Assembly (NCBI GenBank): GCA_017470905.1
Contig: JAFUXL010000004.1
Location: 62,001 to 126,000, forward strand
Source of the DNA: Ruminococcus sp.
Lineage (GTDB): Bacteria > Bacillota > Clostridia > Oscillospirales > Ruminococcaceae
Direction: 5' to 3'
DNA length: 64,000 nucleotides
Shown: positions 8,407 through 16,344 of the stretch, in pieces
Numbering within the stretch: the first letter of the stretch is position 1
Layout: each line of letters begins with the position of its first letter
The notes under the pieces: generated by a model
What the model saw: only the letters and a program-made list of their open reading frames with translations
The model's database searches: none
What the model was told of the DNA's origin: nothing
Made by a program: the position numbers and the translations under genes

Positions 8407-9369
8407 TTAATAGAATGTTGCGACTTCCTTTTCGGGCGGCGCAGAGGGCGTTATATCCGTGATGTCAAGCACGGGTCCCGCACCCTTGTACATCTTGTGC
8501 TTCTGTACGTTTATTTTTGCGGTTATCATGACCCATGATTTCTGCGGAGGAATTTTATCTTCATCGCACTGTGCGACAGTCCAGCAATACTGTATATCCT
8601 CGACACAGCAGGTCATTATATGTCTGCCTATGGCAAAGTTATTCTTCGGGAACCTGTTGTTCCTTGCGGCGATACCCTTGAATGTTATTGTCTTTTTGTC
8701 GTATTTCATGGGGTCTTCCATAATATCCCTGTACCAGAGCGCATAGTCCTTGTCCTCGATGATTATATGGTCTGACTCAACGTCAAAGGGCAGGGGGTCT
8801 TCTATATCGTCATAGGCAACCTGTCCGTCAGTGTATTCATAGCATATATCGGCACGTCTGCTCACGCCACGCACTATCTTGTGAAATTCCTGAACGTCCA
8901 TGCTTTTTTCAAAGCGGTTGAATACGACAAGCTCCGCCATATTGAGCTTGTCAACGACAAGACTTCTCATATTCGCATTGTAGTTCATGAAGGTAGACGC
9001 ATCTATGAATGTCATCACCTGGTTAATCATCCAACCATCGGGCATATTCTCGAAAAGGTCGTTTATGAGCCACATACCGTTATATTCAAGGACAACTCTT
9101 TCGGCTTTTGTCTCCGACATGAATCTTATAAGATTTTCTTCGGTGAATTCGTCCTTTTCTTCAATCGTCCTTATCTGAACATTGCTTTTCTTTGGGTACT
9201 TTGAGAAATCATACTCTTCGATACCCTCCTCGCAGACTAAAAGGAGGGTTTTTTCTCCGTTATTGAAACGCTTGTCCTCAAGTGTTTCCTGAATGAATTT
9301 TGTCTTTCCCGACTCAAGAAATCCGAGAAAGAGATAGACGGGGACAGTTTCCTCTTCATTGTAGGGCAT
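8407..9369 (-). CDS. CobW-like P-loop GTPase, divergent
   Basis: A 320-residue protein. The P-loop GFLESGKT (about 17-24) and overall layout match the G3E (CobW/HypB/UreG) GTPases, but the CxCC metal motif of COG0523 is absent. The C-terminal half (FKGIAARNNRFPKNNFAIGR, MTCCVEDIQYCW, KSWVMITAKI) resembles a small beta domain with two adjacent cysteines rather than the usual CobW C-terminal domain. GGAGG precedes the ATG and the gene follows the His-rich CobW GTPase by 14 nt, so they form an operon. A role in metal trafficking is inferred from that context only. Confidence 0.75.
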   Translation of the reverse strand: MPYNEEETVPVYLFLGFLESGKTKFIQETLEDKRFNNGEKTLLLVCEEGIEEYDFSKYPKKSNVQIRTIEEKDEFTEENLIRFMSETKAERVVLEYNGMWLINDLFENMPDGWMINQVMTFIDASTFMNYNANMRSLVVDKLNMAELVVFNRFEKSMDVQEFHKIVRGVSRRADICYEYTDGQVAYDDIEDPLPFDVESDHIIIEDKDYALWYRDIMEDPMKYDKKTITFKGIAARNNRFPKNNFAIGRHIMTCCVEDIQYCWTVAQCDEDKIPPQKSWVMITAKINVQKHKMYKGAGPVLDITDITPSAPPEKEVATFY

Positions 9370-9383
9370 TTTTATCCTCCTTG

Positions 9384-10484
9384 TTATTCAATACAGAAAA
9401 GCCTTGCGACAGCCTCTTCATTGAGCTTTGAACCTATTACGCAAAGCCTGCCTGTAGTCTCTGCGCTGCCTGTGCGCACATCGGGTACTCCGGGAACGTA
9501 GTCAAAATGAATCCACTGTCCGTCCTCGCCTGCAACAATACCCTTTGCACGGAGTACAAGACCGTAGGTTTCTTCATCTGAAAGTGCTTCAAGAGCTGCC
9601 GTTATAGCCTCCTGAGTATAGGGTCTGGGAGTTTCTGCGCCCCAGCTTGTGAATATTTCGTCTGCATGGTGATGATGATGTTCATGTCCGTCATGGTCGT
9701 GGTGGTGATGATGTTCGTGTTCGTCATCGTGGTCGTGATGATGATGTTCATGTCCGTCATGGTCGTGGTGGTGATTATGTTCGTGTCCGTCATCGTGGTC
9801 GTGGTGATGATGTCCGTGTTCGTCATCATGGTCATGGTGATGATGTTCATTGGCTTCGTCAAGAAGCTTTTTCAGCTCGTCGTCAAGAGTATTCTTCTGT
9901 GTCATGGCATCAACAAGCTGCTGTCCGGTAAGCTTGTCCCATTCTGTAGTAACAATGGGGGCGGCAGGATTAAATTCCTTTAATTTCTGTACAACTTCGT
10001 TTATTTTTTCCTGAGTAAGTCCGCTCGTGTGGCTGAGTATGATACAGCTTGCGTATGTTATCTGGTTGTTGAAAAATTCGCCGAAATTCTTCTGATACGT
10101 CTTGCATTTTTTAGCATCGACTATGGTTGTGAATCCGTCAAGTTCAACGTCATGAGCATTTATATTTCTTACCGCATTTATTACATCGCTGAGTTTTCCG
10201 ACACCCGAAGGCTCAATGAGTATTCTGTCGGGCTTGTATTCTTCAAGGACTTTTTCGAGAGCCTTTCCGAAATCTCCCACGAGACTGCAGCAGATACAGC
10301 CAGAGTTCATTTCGGTTATTTCGATACCTGCATCCTTGAGAAAACCTCCGTCAATTCCTATCTGACCAAATTCGTTTTCTATGAGTACAAGTTTTTCGCC
10401 CTTATAGCCCTCTGCAATGAGCTTTTTTATAAGGGTGGTTTTTCCTGCGCCGAGGAAGCCTGAAAATATGGTTATTTTTGTCAT
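9384..10484 (-). CDS. COG0523 (CobW/ZNG1-type) metallochaperone GTPase with long His/Asp-rich insert
   Basis: A 366-residue G3E GTPase. Walker A GFLGAGKTT is at residues 9-17, the metal-binding NSGCICCSL (CxCC) at about 61-69, NKxD-type region replaced by SHTSG, and the CobW_C domain at about 275-366 (ETYGLVLRAKGIV, WIHFDYVPG). Between them, about residues 213-280, is a tract of His clusters separated by Asp/Glu, with some 40 histidines, coded by a degenerate DNA repeat (9660-9850). COG0523 proteins insert Zn, Co or other metals into clients; the His tract suggests Zn or Ni buffering. First gene of an operon with the divergent CobW-like protein. Confidence 0.9.
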   Translation of the reverse strand: MTKITIFSGFLGAGKTTLIKKLIAEGYKGEKLVLIENEFGQIGIDGGFLKDAGIEITEMNSGCICCSLVGDFGKALEKVLEEYKPDRILIEPSGVGKLSDVINAVRNINAHDVELDGFTTIVDAKKCKTYQKNFGEFFNNQITYASCIILSHTSGLTQEKINEVVQKLKEFNPAAPIVTTEWDKLTGQQLVDAMTQKNTLDDELKKLLDEANEHHHHDHDDEHGHHHHDHDDGHEHNHHHDHDGHEHHHHDHDDEHEHHHHHDHDGHEHHHHHADEIFTSWGAETPRPYTQEAITAALEALSDEETYGLVLRAKGIVAGEDGQWIHFDYVPGVPDVRTGSAETTGRLCVIGSKLNEEAVARLFCIE

Positions 10485-10511
10485 ATATTTTACACTCTCT
10501 TTCTTTGTATT

Positions 10512-10525
10512 CGGGTAATCACCCG
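10512..10525. promoter_or_regulatory. Candidate operator dyad at the CobW operon start site
   Basis: Perfect inverted repeat CGGGT-AATC-ACCCG. It lies about 10 bp downstream of the -10 box of the CobW-operon promoter, overlapping the likely transcription start. It does not match the Zur or AdcR consensus that I know, so the regulator is unknown. Confidence 0.5.
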
Positions 10526-10535
10526 TACAACAATT

Positions 10536-10564
10536 ATTATAACACCTTTTTTCAAGCTTTGCAA
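10536..10564 (-). promoter_or_regulatory. Sigma-A promoter of the CobW-type operon
   Basis: Minus strand TTGCAA (10564-10559), a 17-bp spacer, TATAAT (10541-10536), about 52 nt before the start codon at 10484. Confidence 0.8.
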
Positions 10565-10669
10565 CAAGTTAGATATAAGAAACATATATTTTTCATTAAA
10601 TTTTCACTTTGCACGGCGGAGGAGCAAATATTATTTTTTGTTTTAATTATTTATGCGAAAAATTTCTGT

Positions 10670-10897
10670 CCCGAAAGGTAAATTTTTCTTTATCATTTCG
10701 GGCTTTTTCTGCATAAAATAAGTAAGACGGCAGAAAACACATGAATTTCGGAGTGGCACTTTGCGGAAATTTTTTCTGTAAATTAAGTCCCGTGAACAGC
10801 TCCGTATTTTTTCATGTGCTGTCTGCCGTATTTATATAGATATGCATATATAAGACAGATATGATATTTTTTGTACCTGTCTTATGTATGCTTTTTT
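10670..10897 (+). ncRNA. Candidate structured RNA region between the CobW operon and spoIIID
   Basis: This gene-free stretch holds three inverted repeats. First, CCCGAAA/TTTCGGG (10670-10702) followed by CTTTTTC. Second, a long hairpin 10727-10829 with paired blocks ACGGCAGA/TCTGCCGT, CACATGAA/TTCATGTG and CGGAG/CTCCG separated by internal loops. Third, a 15-bp stem (10844-10858/10877-10891) followed by TTTTTT, a plus-strand terminator. The layout suggests a ~100-200 nt terminated transcript on the plus strand. It does not carry the SRP RNA apical signature; a 6S-like fold is possible but I cannot show it. No confident promoter seen. Confidence 0.4.
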
Positions 10898-10944
10898 GCT
10901 GCAAATGAGAATTGTTTCCTCCCCCTGCGGCGGAGAGAGTTCAT

Positions 10945-11112
10945 TTATTTACAGCTCTTTAATTTCCTCTGCGATATTTCAAGATATTTTTTCTTCGTTG
11001 CAAGTCCGCCCCTTATATGGCGTTCACGCTTGTTGATTTCAAGTATATCCTTTACCTGAGAATATAATGCAGGATTTTCGGTTTTTAGCCTTTCGCTTAC
11101 GTCCTTGTGTAT
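10945..11112 (-). CDS. spoIIID: SpoIIID, C-terminal half (gene split by a 16.9 kb element)
   Basis: On the minus strand the frame reads IHKDVSERLKTENPALYSQV then KDILEINKRERHIRGG and LATKKKYLEISQRKL before the stop at 10945. This matches the C-terminal half of SpoIIID, the small HTH regulator of the mother cell during sporulation, whose hallmark is HKDL/V-ERL followed by RH-RGGEATKLKY. The open frame continues to ATG 11163, but those extra residues have no RBS and are element DNA. The N-terminal half is on the same strand at 28024-28149. Aligning both halves on the shared GGAC gives one continuous frame. Confidence 0.88.
   Translation of the reverse strand: MHKDVSERLKTENPALYSQVKDILEINKRERHIRGGLATKKKYLEISQRKLKSCK
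11101..11112 (-). other. Left attachment junction (attL/attR-type site) in spoIIID
   Basis: Minus strand codons ATA-CAC-AAG-GAC align in phase with GTC-CAT-ATG-GAC at the right junction (28024-28035). The identical bases are CA and GGAC. Crossover at CA would restore ...STVHKDVSERL, which keeps the Lys usual in SpoIIID; crossover in GGAC would give ...STVHMDVSERL. Confidence 0.7.
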
Positions 11113-11142
11113 GGGGGCACAGAAAGGGAACGGGTTTTTATA

Positions 11143-11171
11143 TTGATTTTTTTGCGTGTGCATGATATAAT
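11143..11171 (+). promoter_or_regulatory. Sigma-A promoter of the AAA-ATPase/nuclease gene
   Basis: TTGATT (11143-11148), a 17-bp spacer and TATAAT (11166-11171), 19 nt before the ATG at 11191. It lies at the very left edge of the element. Confidence 0.8.
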
Positions 11172-11190
11172 AAAAACGGGTGATGTTCTT

Positions 11191-12867
11191 ATGGCTGAAT
11201 TAAAAGCTATCCCTATGGGAATAGAGGATTTTAAAACTATCATTGACAAAAAATGTTATTTCGTTGACAAGACCCTGATGATAAAGGATTTAATCGACAG
11301 CAGGGCTATGGTGACATTGTTTACACGTCCGAGAAGATTCGGAAAAACCCTGAATATGAGCATGATTTGCAGATACTTTGAAAAGACTGATGAAGATAAT
11401 TCATATCTGTTCAGGGGACTTAAAATTTCGGAAACAGGCACGGAATATCTTGAATATATGGGAAAATATCCTGTTATTTCGGTATCTTTGAAGAGTATGA
11501 AACAGCCGAATTTTGAAATGGCATTTTCAGAATTTAAGAAACTGATTGCAAATGAAGTATGGCGGCATAATGAGATTTTAAATTCAGAAAGCATAATGCC
11601 CTCACAGCTTGAAAAGCTAAATTTGATTTGCAGGGGTACGGCTGAAAATTCGGACTATTACACTTCATTGAAATTATTGTCCGACTGTCTTTTTGAGGTT
11701 TACGGGGAGAAAGTTATTATCCTGATAGATGAATATGATGTACCTTTGGAAAATGCTTATTTCAGGGGATTTTATGAGCAGATGACGGATTTGGTGCGTT
11801 CTGTATTTGAAAGTGCATTAAAGACTAATTTTTCGCTTGAATTTGCAGTCCTGACAGGCTGCCTGCGAATATCGAAGGAAAGCATATTCACAGGCTTGAA
11901 CAATCTGAAAGTAAACAGTGTGCGTTCGGGAGAGTTCAGCGAGTATTTTGGATTTACCGAAAAAGAAGTTGAATCCCTTGCAAAATATTACAGCATTGAA
12001 AATAAAATGCCCGACATAAAGAAATGGTATGACGGGTATCGTTTCGGCATTACAGAAATATACAATCCTTGGAGTGTACTTAATTATATTCAGAACGAAA
12101 TTGCAATTTCTGATTCACCCCCTGAACCTTACTGGAGTAATACAAGTTCAAATTCAATAATTCATAAACTTGTCACGGAATCGGACGAAACAACCCGTGA
12201 AATGATAGAGGAGCTTGTGAACGGCAGCAGTATTACAGTTCCGATACATGAAGATATAGTCTATTCCGACATTGATGTAAATACAGAGCAGATATGGAGT
12301 TTTTTACTGCTCACAGGCTATCTGAAACAGATAAGCACAGAACTTAGAAACAATATAATTTATATCACTGTTATGATACCCAATCTTGAAATAAAAAGTA
12401 TATATCAGCGTACCATATTGCAATGGTTCAGGGAAAAAACCAATTCCAATTCCCGTGATGAATTATTCAATGCACTTGTTTCAAGAAATACACAGGCTGT
12501 TGAGGATATTATCTGCGACTGGCTGGACGAGACTATAAGCTTTTATGATGAAAAAGAACAGTATTATCATGGCTTTCTGACAGGTTTATTTTCAGGATTT
12601 AAAGGCTATTCCCTGAAATCAAATCGTGAAAGCGGTGACGGCAGACCCGATTTATTGATTCTTGAACGCAAAAGACGAAAAACTGCAATAATTATTGAAA
12701 TAAAAGCAGATAAGGATTTTCTGAAACTTGATGATTTGTGCAATCAGGCTCTTAATCAGATAGAAATAAATCGTTATGAATCTGAACTTGTTCAGGAGGG
12801 ATACAGCGATATTATAAAATATGGTATCGCTTTCTGTAAGAAGTCATGCAAGGTGAAAAGCAAGTAA
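11191..12867 (+). CDS. AAA-ATPase-like protein with C-terminal PD-(D/E)XK nuclease domain
   Basis: A 558-residue protein of the AAA-ATPase_like/DUF1703 family, common in multiple copies in gut anaerobes. The N-terminus IPMGIEDFKTII and YFVDKTLMI lead into RPRRFGKTLNMS (modified Walker A, about 46-57). A Walker B-like VIILIDEYDVPL is near residue 190. The C-terminus has GDGRPDLLIL...IIIEIKAD (about 480-505), a PD-(D/E)XK nuclease motif. Start ATG 11191 lies just behind a strong promoter; the frame is open back to 11107 but crosses that promoter. Biochemical role of the family is not established; it may be mobile-element cargo. Confidence 0.85.
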   Translation: MAELKAIPMGIEDFKTIIDKKCYFVDKTLMIKDLIDSRAMVTLFTRPRRFGKTLNMSMICRYFEKTDEDNSYLFRGLKISETGTEYLEYMGKYPVISVSLKSMKQPNFEMAFSEFKKLIANEVWRHNEILNSESIMPSQLEKLNLICRGTAENSDYYTSLKLLSDCLFEVYGEKVIILIDEYDVPLENAYFRGFYEQMTDLVRSVFESALKTNFSLEFAVLTGCLRISKESIFTGLNNLKVNSVRSGEFSEYFGFTEKEVESLAKYYSIENKMPDIKKWYDGYRFGITEIYNPWSVLNYIQNEIAISDSPPEPYWSNTSSNSIIHKLVTESDETTREMIEELVNGSSITVPIHEDIVYSDIDVNTEQIWSFLLLTGYLKQISTELRNNIIYITVMIPNLEIKSIYQRTILQWFREKTNSNSRDELFNALVSRNTQAVEDIICDWLDETISFYDEKEQYYHGFLTGLFSGFKGYSLKSNRESGDGRPDLLILERKRRKTAIIIEIKADKDFLKLDDLCNQALNQIEINRYESELVQEGYSDIIKYGIAFCKKSCKVKSK

Positions 12868-12928
12868 ATCAATGAATACGGAAATAATATAAATCTTATT
12901 AAAAACTGCAAAGCGGAGGTATCATTCT

Positions 12929-13282
12929 GTGAGAGAATACACAATCAAAAGCACAAGACGGGGCAAAGACTACATCTGGGGTACGCTCTATTACAGCGAC
13001 AAAACGGCTAAATTTAAAATAAAATTTCGTTGCCCGTCAGAAGAAATGAAAAAAGACAAACCGCCTGCAATGATTCACAGGTTTATGACAAATGGCAGAA
13101 TGGAACTTGACAACGAGCTTGCTTCACTTTGGGTCAAAGACAGGATAATTCCCAGGGACAGGCAGAATATAGCTGATATACTGCGTGAAAATAATCTGAA
13201 AACATATCGAGAGATTGATATGCTTGAACTGTGCATGGGAAGATGTACCCTTGACGATATTTATTTGGTGAGGGAAAAATAG
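12929..13282 (+). CDS. Conserved hypothetical protein, 117 aa
   Basis: Starts at GTG 12929 with GGAGG 10 nt upstream. It is a mixed alpha/beta soluble protein: the first half has RGKDYIWGTLYYSDKTAKF, the second LWVKDRIIPRDRQNIADILR followed by EIDMLELCMGRCTLDDIYL. The second half resembles small proteins seen beside HipA-like genes, a weak memory-based similarity. No catalytic motif is evident. It lies 61 nt after the AAA-ATPase gene in the same direction. Confidence 0.65.
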   Translation: MREYTIKSTRRGKDYIWGTLYYSDKTAKFKIKFRCPSEEMKKDKPPAMIHRFMTNGRMELDNELASLWVKDRIIPRDRQNIADILRENNLKTYREIDMLELCMGRCTLDDIYLVREK

Positions 13283-13363
13283 CATTTACTGTAATACTCT
13301 CCATATTTGAAAAATGTGATTGACAGTGATTATAATTTTTACACATAATGTGCAAAAAAATTA

Positions 13364-13392
13364 TTGATTTTTGCGAAAATCTGTGATATAAT
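13364..13392 (+). promoter_or_regulatory. Sigma-A promoter of the Rpn-like nuclease gene
   Basis: TTGATT (13364-13369), a 17-bp spacer, TATAAT (13387-13392), 19 nt before the ATG. Its spacing and sequence mirror the promoter at 11143-11171. Confidence 0.8.
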
Positions 13393-13411
13393 AATATAAA
13401 GAGGTGGTAAA

Positions 13412-14239
13412 ATGTCAGAGGAAACTACAAACCGTAAATCTAAGGACAGTATCTTTGTTGATTTGTTTACAGATGTGAATTATGTTTATCAGCTTTATAA
13501 AGAACTACACCCCGAAGATACTGACGTGACTGTTGAAGATATTAACGTGCAGACTATAAAATCCGTTCTTGTGAATACACTTTACAATGATTTGGGATTT
13601 ATCGTAAAAGACAGGCTTTTAATGCTCGTTGAAGCACAAAGCGTATGGAATCCGAATATAGCCTTGAGAATGTTGTATTATCTTTCAGAAACGTACAGGA
13701 GATATATTGCTGACAGCGGACAGAGCGAACACAGCAGTTCACGAGTTAAACTCCCGAAGCCTGAATTGTATGTTGTTTACAGCGGCAATAAAAAAGTAGG
13801 TAAAGAAATATCGTTCAGCAATGATTTCTTTGGCGGTGATTCTCCCGTAGATATAAGGGTCAAGGTACTGAAAGAGATAAACGATACAATTTATGGACAG
13901 TACATAGGTTTTTGTAAAGTATTTGACGAGCAGAAGAAAATACACAACCAAAATCTTGAATGTGCGAAAGAAACGTTAAGGATAAGCGTTGAAAGAGGCT
14001 ATCTTTCAGCCTATCTTGAAACGCACAAAAAGGAGGCTATCAATATGTTGAAAGAACTGTTTGATGAAGAGTATCTGCGTGAACAGTATGACAAGGCAGA
14101 GAAAGACAAGAATTTCAAAGAAGGCAAAAAGGAAGGCAGAAAAGAAGGCAGGAAAGAAGCCTTTGCCGAGATGATAAGCAAGCTCCGTGAGAAAGGCTAC
14201 ACGGAACAACAGATAGAGGAACTTATAGGTGTTGTATGA
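13412..14239 (+). CDS. Rpn/PD-(D/E)XK nuclease transposase-family protein
   Basis: A 275-residue protein with GAGGTGG before the ATG. VNTLYNDLGFIVKDRLLMLV then EAQSVWNPN (about 49-80) carries the ND...ExQ variant of the PD-(D/E)XK core typical of Rpn/PDDEXK_2 proteins. A middle region follows (PELYVVYSGNKK), and the C-terminus has the Lys/Glu/Gly-rich repeat EGKKEGRKEGRKEAFAEMI plus a helical end, also typical of the family. Rpn proteins promote recombination and some protect against phage. Transcribed from its own promoter and followed by a terminator. Confidence 0.85.
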   Translation: MSEETTNRKSKDSIFVDLFTDVNYVYQLYKELHPEDTDVTVEDINVQTIKSVLVNTLYNDLGFIVKDRLLMLVEAQSVWNPNIALRMLYYLSETYRRYIADSGQSEHSSSRVKLPKPELYVVYSGNKKVGKEISFSNDFFGGDSPVDIRVKVLKEINDTIYGQYIGFCKVFDEQKKIHNQNLECAKETLRISVERGYLSAYLETHKKEAINMLKELFDEEYLREQYDKAEKDKNFKEGKKEGRKEGRKEAFAEMISKLREKGYTEQQIEELIGVV

Positions 14240-14292
14240 CAAAATACCTGTTTGATTAACTGTGGATTGATGTTGGTGGAAAAATAATATTC

Positions 14293-14329
14293 AGAGTCAA
14301 CGGCTGAAAGGCTGTTGGCTCTTTTTTTG
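14293..14329 (+). terminator. Rho-independent terminator after the Rpn-like gene
   Basis: Stem AGAGTCAACGGC/GCTGTTGGCTCT (14293-14304, 14311-14322) with a 6-nt loop and a run of seven T. The remaining sequence to 14560 shows no gene. Confidence 0.88.
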
Positions 14330-14560
14330 TTTGCATTTCAGAAAATGCTTTAAGTCTTGAAAAAATGCATAATTTGGAGTAGAGTATGATTTTAATTTTA
14401 TATATAAAATCAAGTGTGAAAAATGTCAAAAATACGGCTTAAAACCGACAGTTTAAGAATGTCGGACAAGGGTATAGCCATAATGAACAGGGGGCGAAAA
14501 AGTCAAAATAATCAGAGGTCAGACTGGTTGTCAGAAAGTAATACGAAAGGAGAAAGCGGA

Positions 14561-15139
14561 ATGAACGTAGCTTATGTGAGGGTTTCAACAGTTGAGCAGA
14601 ACGAACAGAGACAGATAGAGGCATTGAAGAATTTCAAAATTAACAAGTGGTTTATTGATAAGTGTTCAGGCAAGGACACTAACCGTTAGCAATTCAAGGA
14701 AATGGTAAATTTCGTTCGTGAGGGCGACACTGTTTATGTTATGGACTGGTCGAGATTATCAAGAAGTACCGTTGACTTACTTCACATTATTGAGGACATG
14801 ACAGCAAAAAATGTTAAACTCGTAAGCATTAAGGAAAATTTCGATACAAGTACTCCTACAGGACGGCTTATGCTTTCACTGATAGCGGCAATAAATGAGT
14901 TTGAACGACAAAATTTGCTTGAACGTCAGCGAGAAGGAATTGCAATTGCAAAAGCACAGGGAAAATATAAAGGACGAAAACCGCAAAAGCGTGATGAAGA
15001 ACTTGTAAAAGAGTTGATTTTGTCCGTCAGGACAAAGAAAATAACCGTCACTGAGGCGGCAAAGCGATTGAATTGTACAAGAGCAACAATGTATAATCTA
15101 ATCGGACGTTATGAAAAAGATTTACAACAGAAAGGTTGA
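14561..15139 (+). pseudogene. Serine resolvase/invertase, interrupted by an in-frame TAG
   Basis: Read through, the frame encodes about 192 residues of a small serine recombinase: MNVAYVRVSTVEQNEQRQ with catalytic Ser9, then VYVMDWSRLSRSTVDLLHII, STPTGRLMLSLIAAINEFER, and a C-terminal HTH (ITVTEAAKRLNCTRATMYNL). A single TAG at 14687-14689, in the region that normally reads DTNR-x-QFKEMV, truncates it to 42 residues. AAGGAG precedes the ATG. A CAG or AAG to TAG change would explain it. The remaining frame is undamaged, so inactivation is recent, or readthrough occurs. Confidence 0.85.
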
Positions 15140-15144
15140 TTTTT

Positions 15145-15807
15145 ATGGGAATGAAAGCAAAGGATTTTAATTACACTCTGCCCGTTATGGCACAGACACA
15201 GATATTGGACTTAGATATGTTTCAGAAGGCATTTGATGTTTGGGCTTGCCCCGACAGCACGCAAATGATGATTTCGGAAATAAAAAGTGCAGAAATAAAT
15301 AATAACTGTGCCGTGGTGGAGTTTAAAAGCGGCAGTAAAATAATAGCATATTATGACGGTCATTATGAGAAATTCAATAAAAACGGAAAATTGCAGAGTA
15401 CGGGCGGTTTCGGAACGACAAGGGGCGTTCATAAACATACAGTAAAGCTAAAGGTCGAGGGCTGTGAAATGCACTTGGAGAGGTTTATACTTATCGCCTG
15501 TGATGTTGCAAGAAACGAGATTGCATTGAGCTATAAGGGGTGGGAAGCTAATGTCATGGACGGTTCTGCTTCTGAAAAAACGGCAAAGTATCTCGGTATT
15601 CCGACAAATTTTAAACCCGATAACCTTGAATGGTGCTTGAAGTCGGATAATGTTTTCCACGGCTCAATGATTAAAAAGCTTTACGAAATAACAAATCACG
15701 TTTACAGGTTTAGTGCCAATGATAAAATGCTTAAAGCCATTTATCAGACAAGAAGAAAAAGGGCGATAAATAATTATTGTAAGACATTTTATAAGAGAAT
15801 AAGGTAA
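15145..15807 (+). CDS. Hypothetical protein with HNH-like C-terminal motif
   Basis: A 220-residue protein started at ATG 15145 (AAAGG 9 nt upstream); a TTG at 15136 overlapping the resolvase stop is an alternative. The N-terminal half is unrecognised. In the second half, VHKHTVKLKVEGCEMHLERF and later FKPDNLEWCLKSDNVFHGS resemble phage-type HNH endonucleases, which end in N-x-EWC-x4-N-x2-HG. The catalytic His-Asn pair is not clear, so activity is doubtful. It follows the broken resolvase directly. Confidence 0.6.
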   Translation: MGMKAKDFNYTLPVMAQTQILDLDMFQKAFDVWACPDSTQMMISEIKSAEINNNCAVVEFKSGSKIIAYYDGHYEKFNKNGKLQSTGGFGTTRGVHKHTVKLKVEGCEMHLERFILIACDVARNEIALSYKGWEANVMDGSASEKTAKYLGIPTNFKPDNLEWCLKSDNVFHGSMIKKLYEITNHVYRFSANDKMLKAIYQTRRKRAINNYCKTFYKRIR

Positions 15808-15993
15808 CATATAAATTAATTTTAAGGAGGGCAGAATTGGTTATTCTGGGGTGAAATTTGATAAGGTATAGTTTTATGGATATAGGGGTTGGAGTGGATT
15901 GTGAGTGATTTTCAAGGGGTTTTTGAGGGTGTTTGTATTAGGTTTGATTAAGTTCGGGATTGTTGAGTTCGGGAGAGGAGGTCAGAAACATAC

Positions 15994-16344
15994 ATGGCTG
16001 AAAATAGTAATATATCCGATAAAATTGATATGCTTATACAGGTTTGTAAGGCAAATTATAAGCTGACTAAAGCCGTTATTGATTCTGTTTCAAATGTAAA
16101 TTCAGGCATTATGAAAAGGTTCGATTTGACAGAAAAACAGCTTGTCGAGCTGAAAAATGAGATTCAGAAAACTGACAAGCTGTTATCGGGAGACTTCCAT
16201 GTTTATTCTGATGAGGAAATATTTAATCTTAAAAAGTCTTTGAGTTGGAATAAGCTGTCCAAGAAAACCAATATTCCTCTCTCGACTTTGCAGTACCGAT
16301 ACAGGCGATATTTAAAACAGAACGGAGGAAAAAATTATGATTAA
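15994..16344 (+). CDS. Small HTH-like hypothetical protein
   Basis: A 116-residue protein with GGAGGTC upstream of its ATG. The N-terminal two thirds are helical and charged (FDLTEKQLVELKNEIQKTDK). The C-terminal part, SLSWNKLSKKTNIPLSTLQY followed by RYRRYLKQNG, looks like a helix-turn-helix of the resolvase/HTH_23 type. It overlaps the next gene by 8 nt, so the two are translated together. Possibly an accessory DNA-binding protein of the element. Confidence 0.6.
   Translation: MAENSNISDKIDMLIQVCKANYKLTKAVIDSVSNVNSGIMKRFDLTEKQLVELKNEIQKTDKLLSGDFHVYSDEEIFNLKKSLSWNKLSKKTNIPLSTLQYRYRRYLKQNGGKNYD

Noticed and set aside
9666..9983. Met/Val-rich plus-strand frame
   Set aside because: It is the antisense shadow of the His-rich tract of the CobW GTPase, with no RBS and extreme composition.
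10727..10829. SRP RNA (4.5S) identity for the structured region
   Set aside because: The conserved apical GGAAGGAAGCAGC-type loop is absent on both strands.
11113..11163. Start of the spoIIID 3' half at ATG 11163 as an independent small gene
   Set aside because: The extra N-terminal residues have no RBS, overlap the promoter of the divergent gene, and do not match SpoIIID; the homology begins at the junction.
14687..14689. TAG read as Gln (alternative code) in the resolvase
   Set aside because: Nothing else in the window needs recoding and no suppressor tRNA is seen, so a nonsense mutation is simpler.
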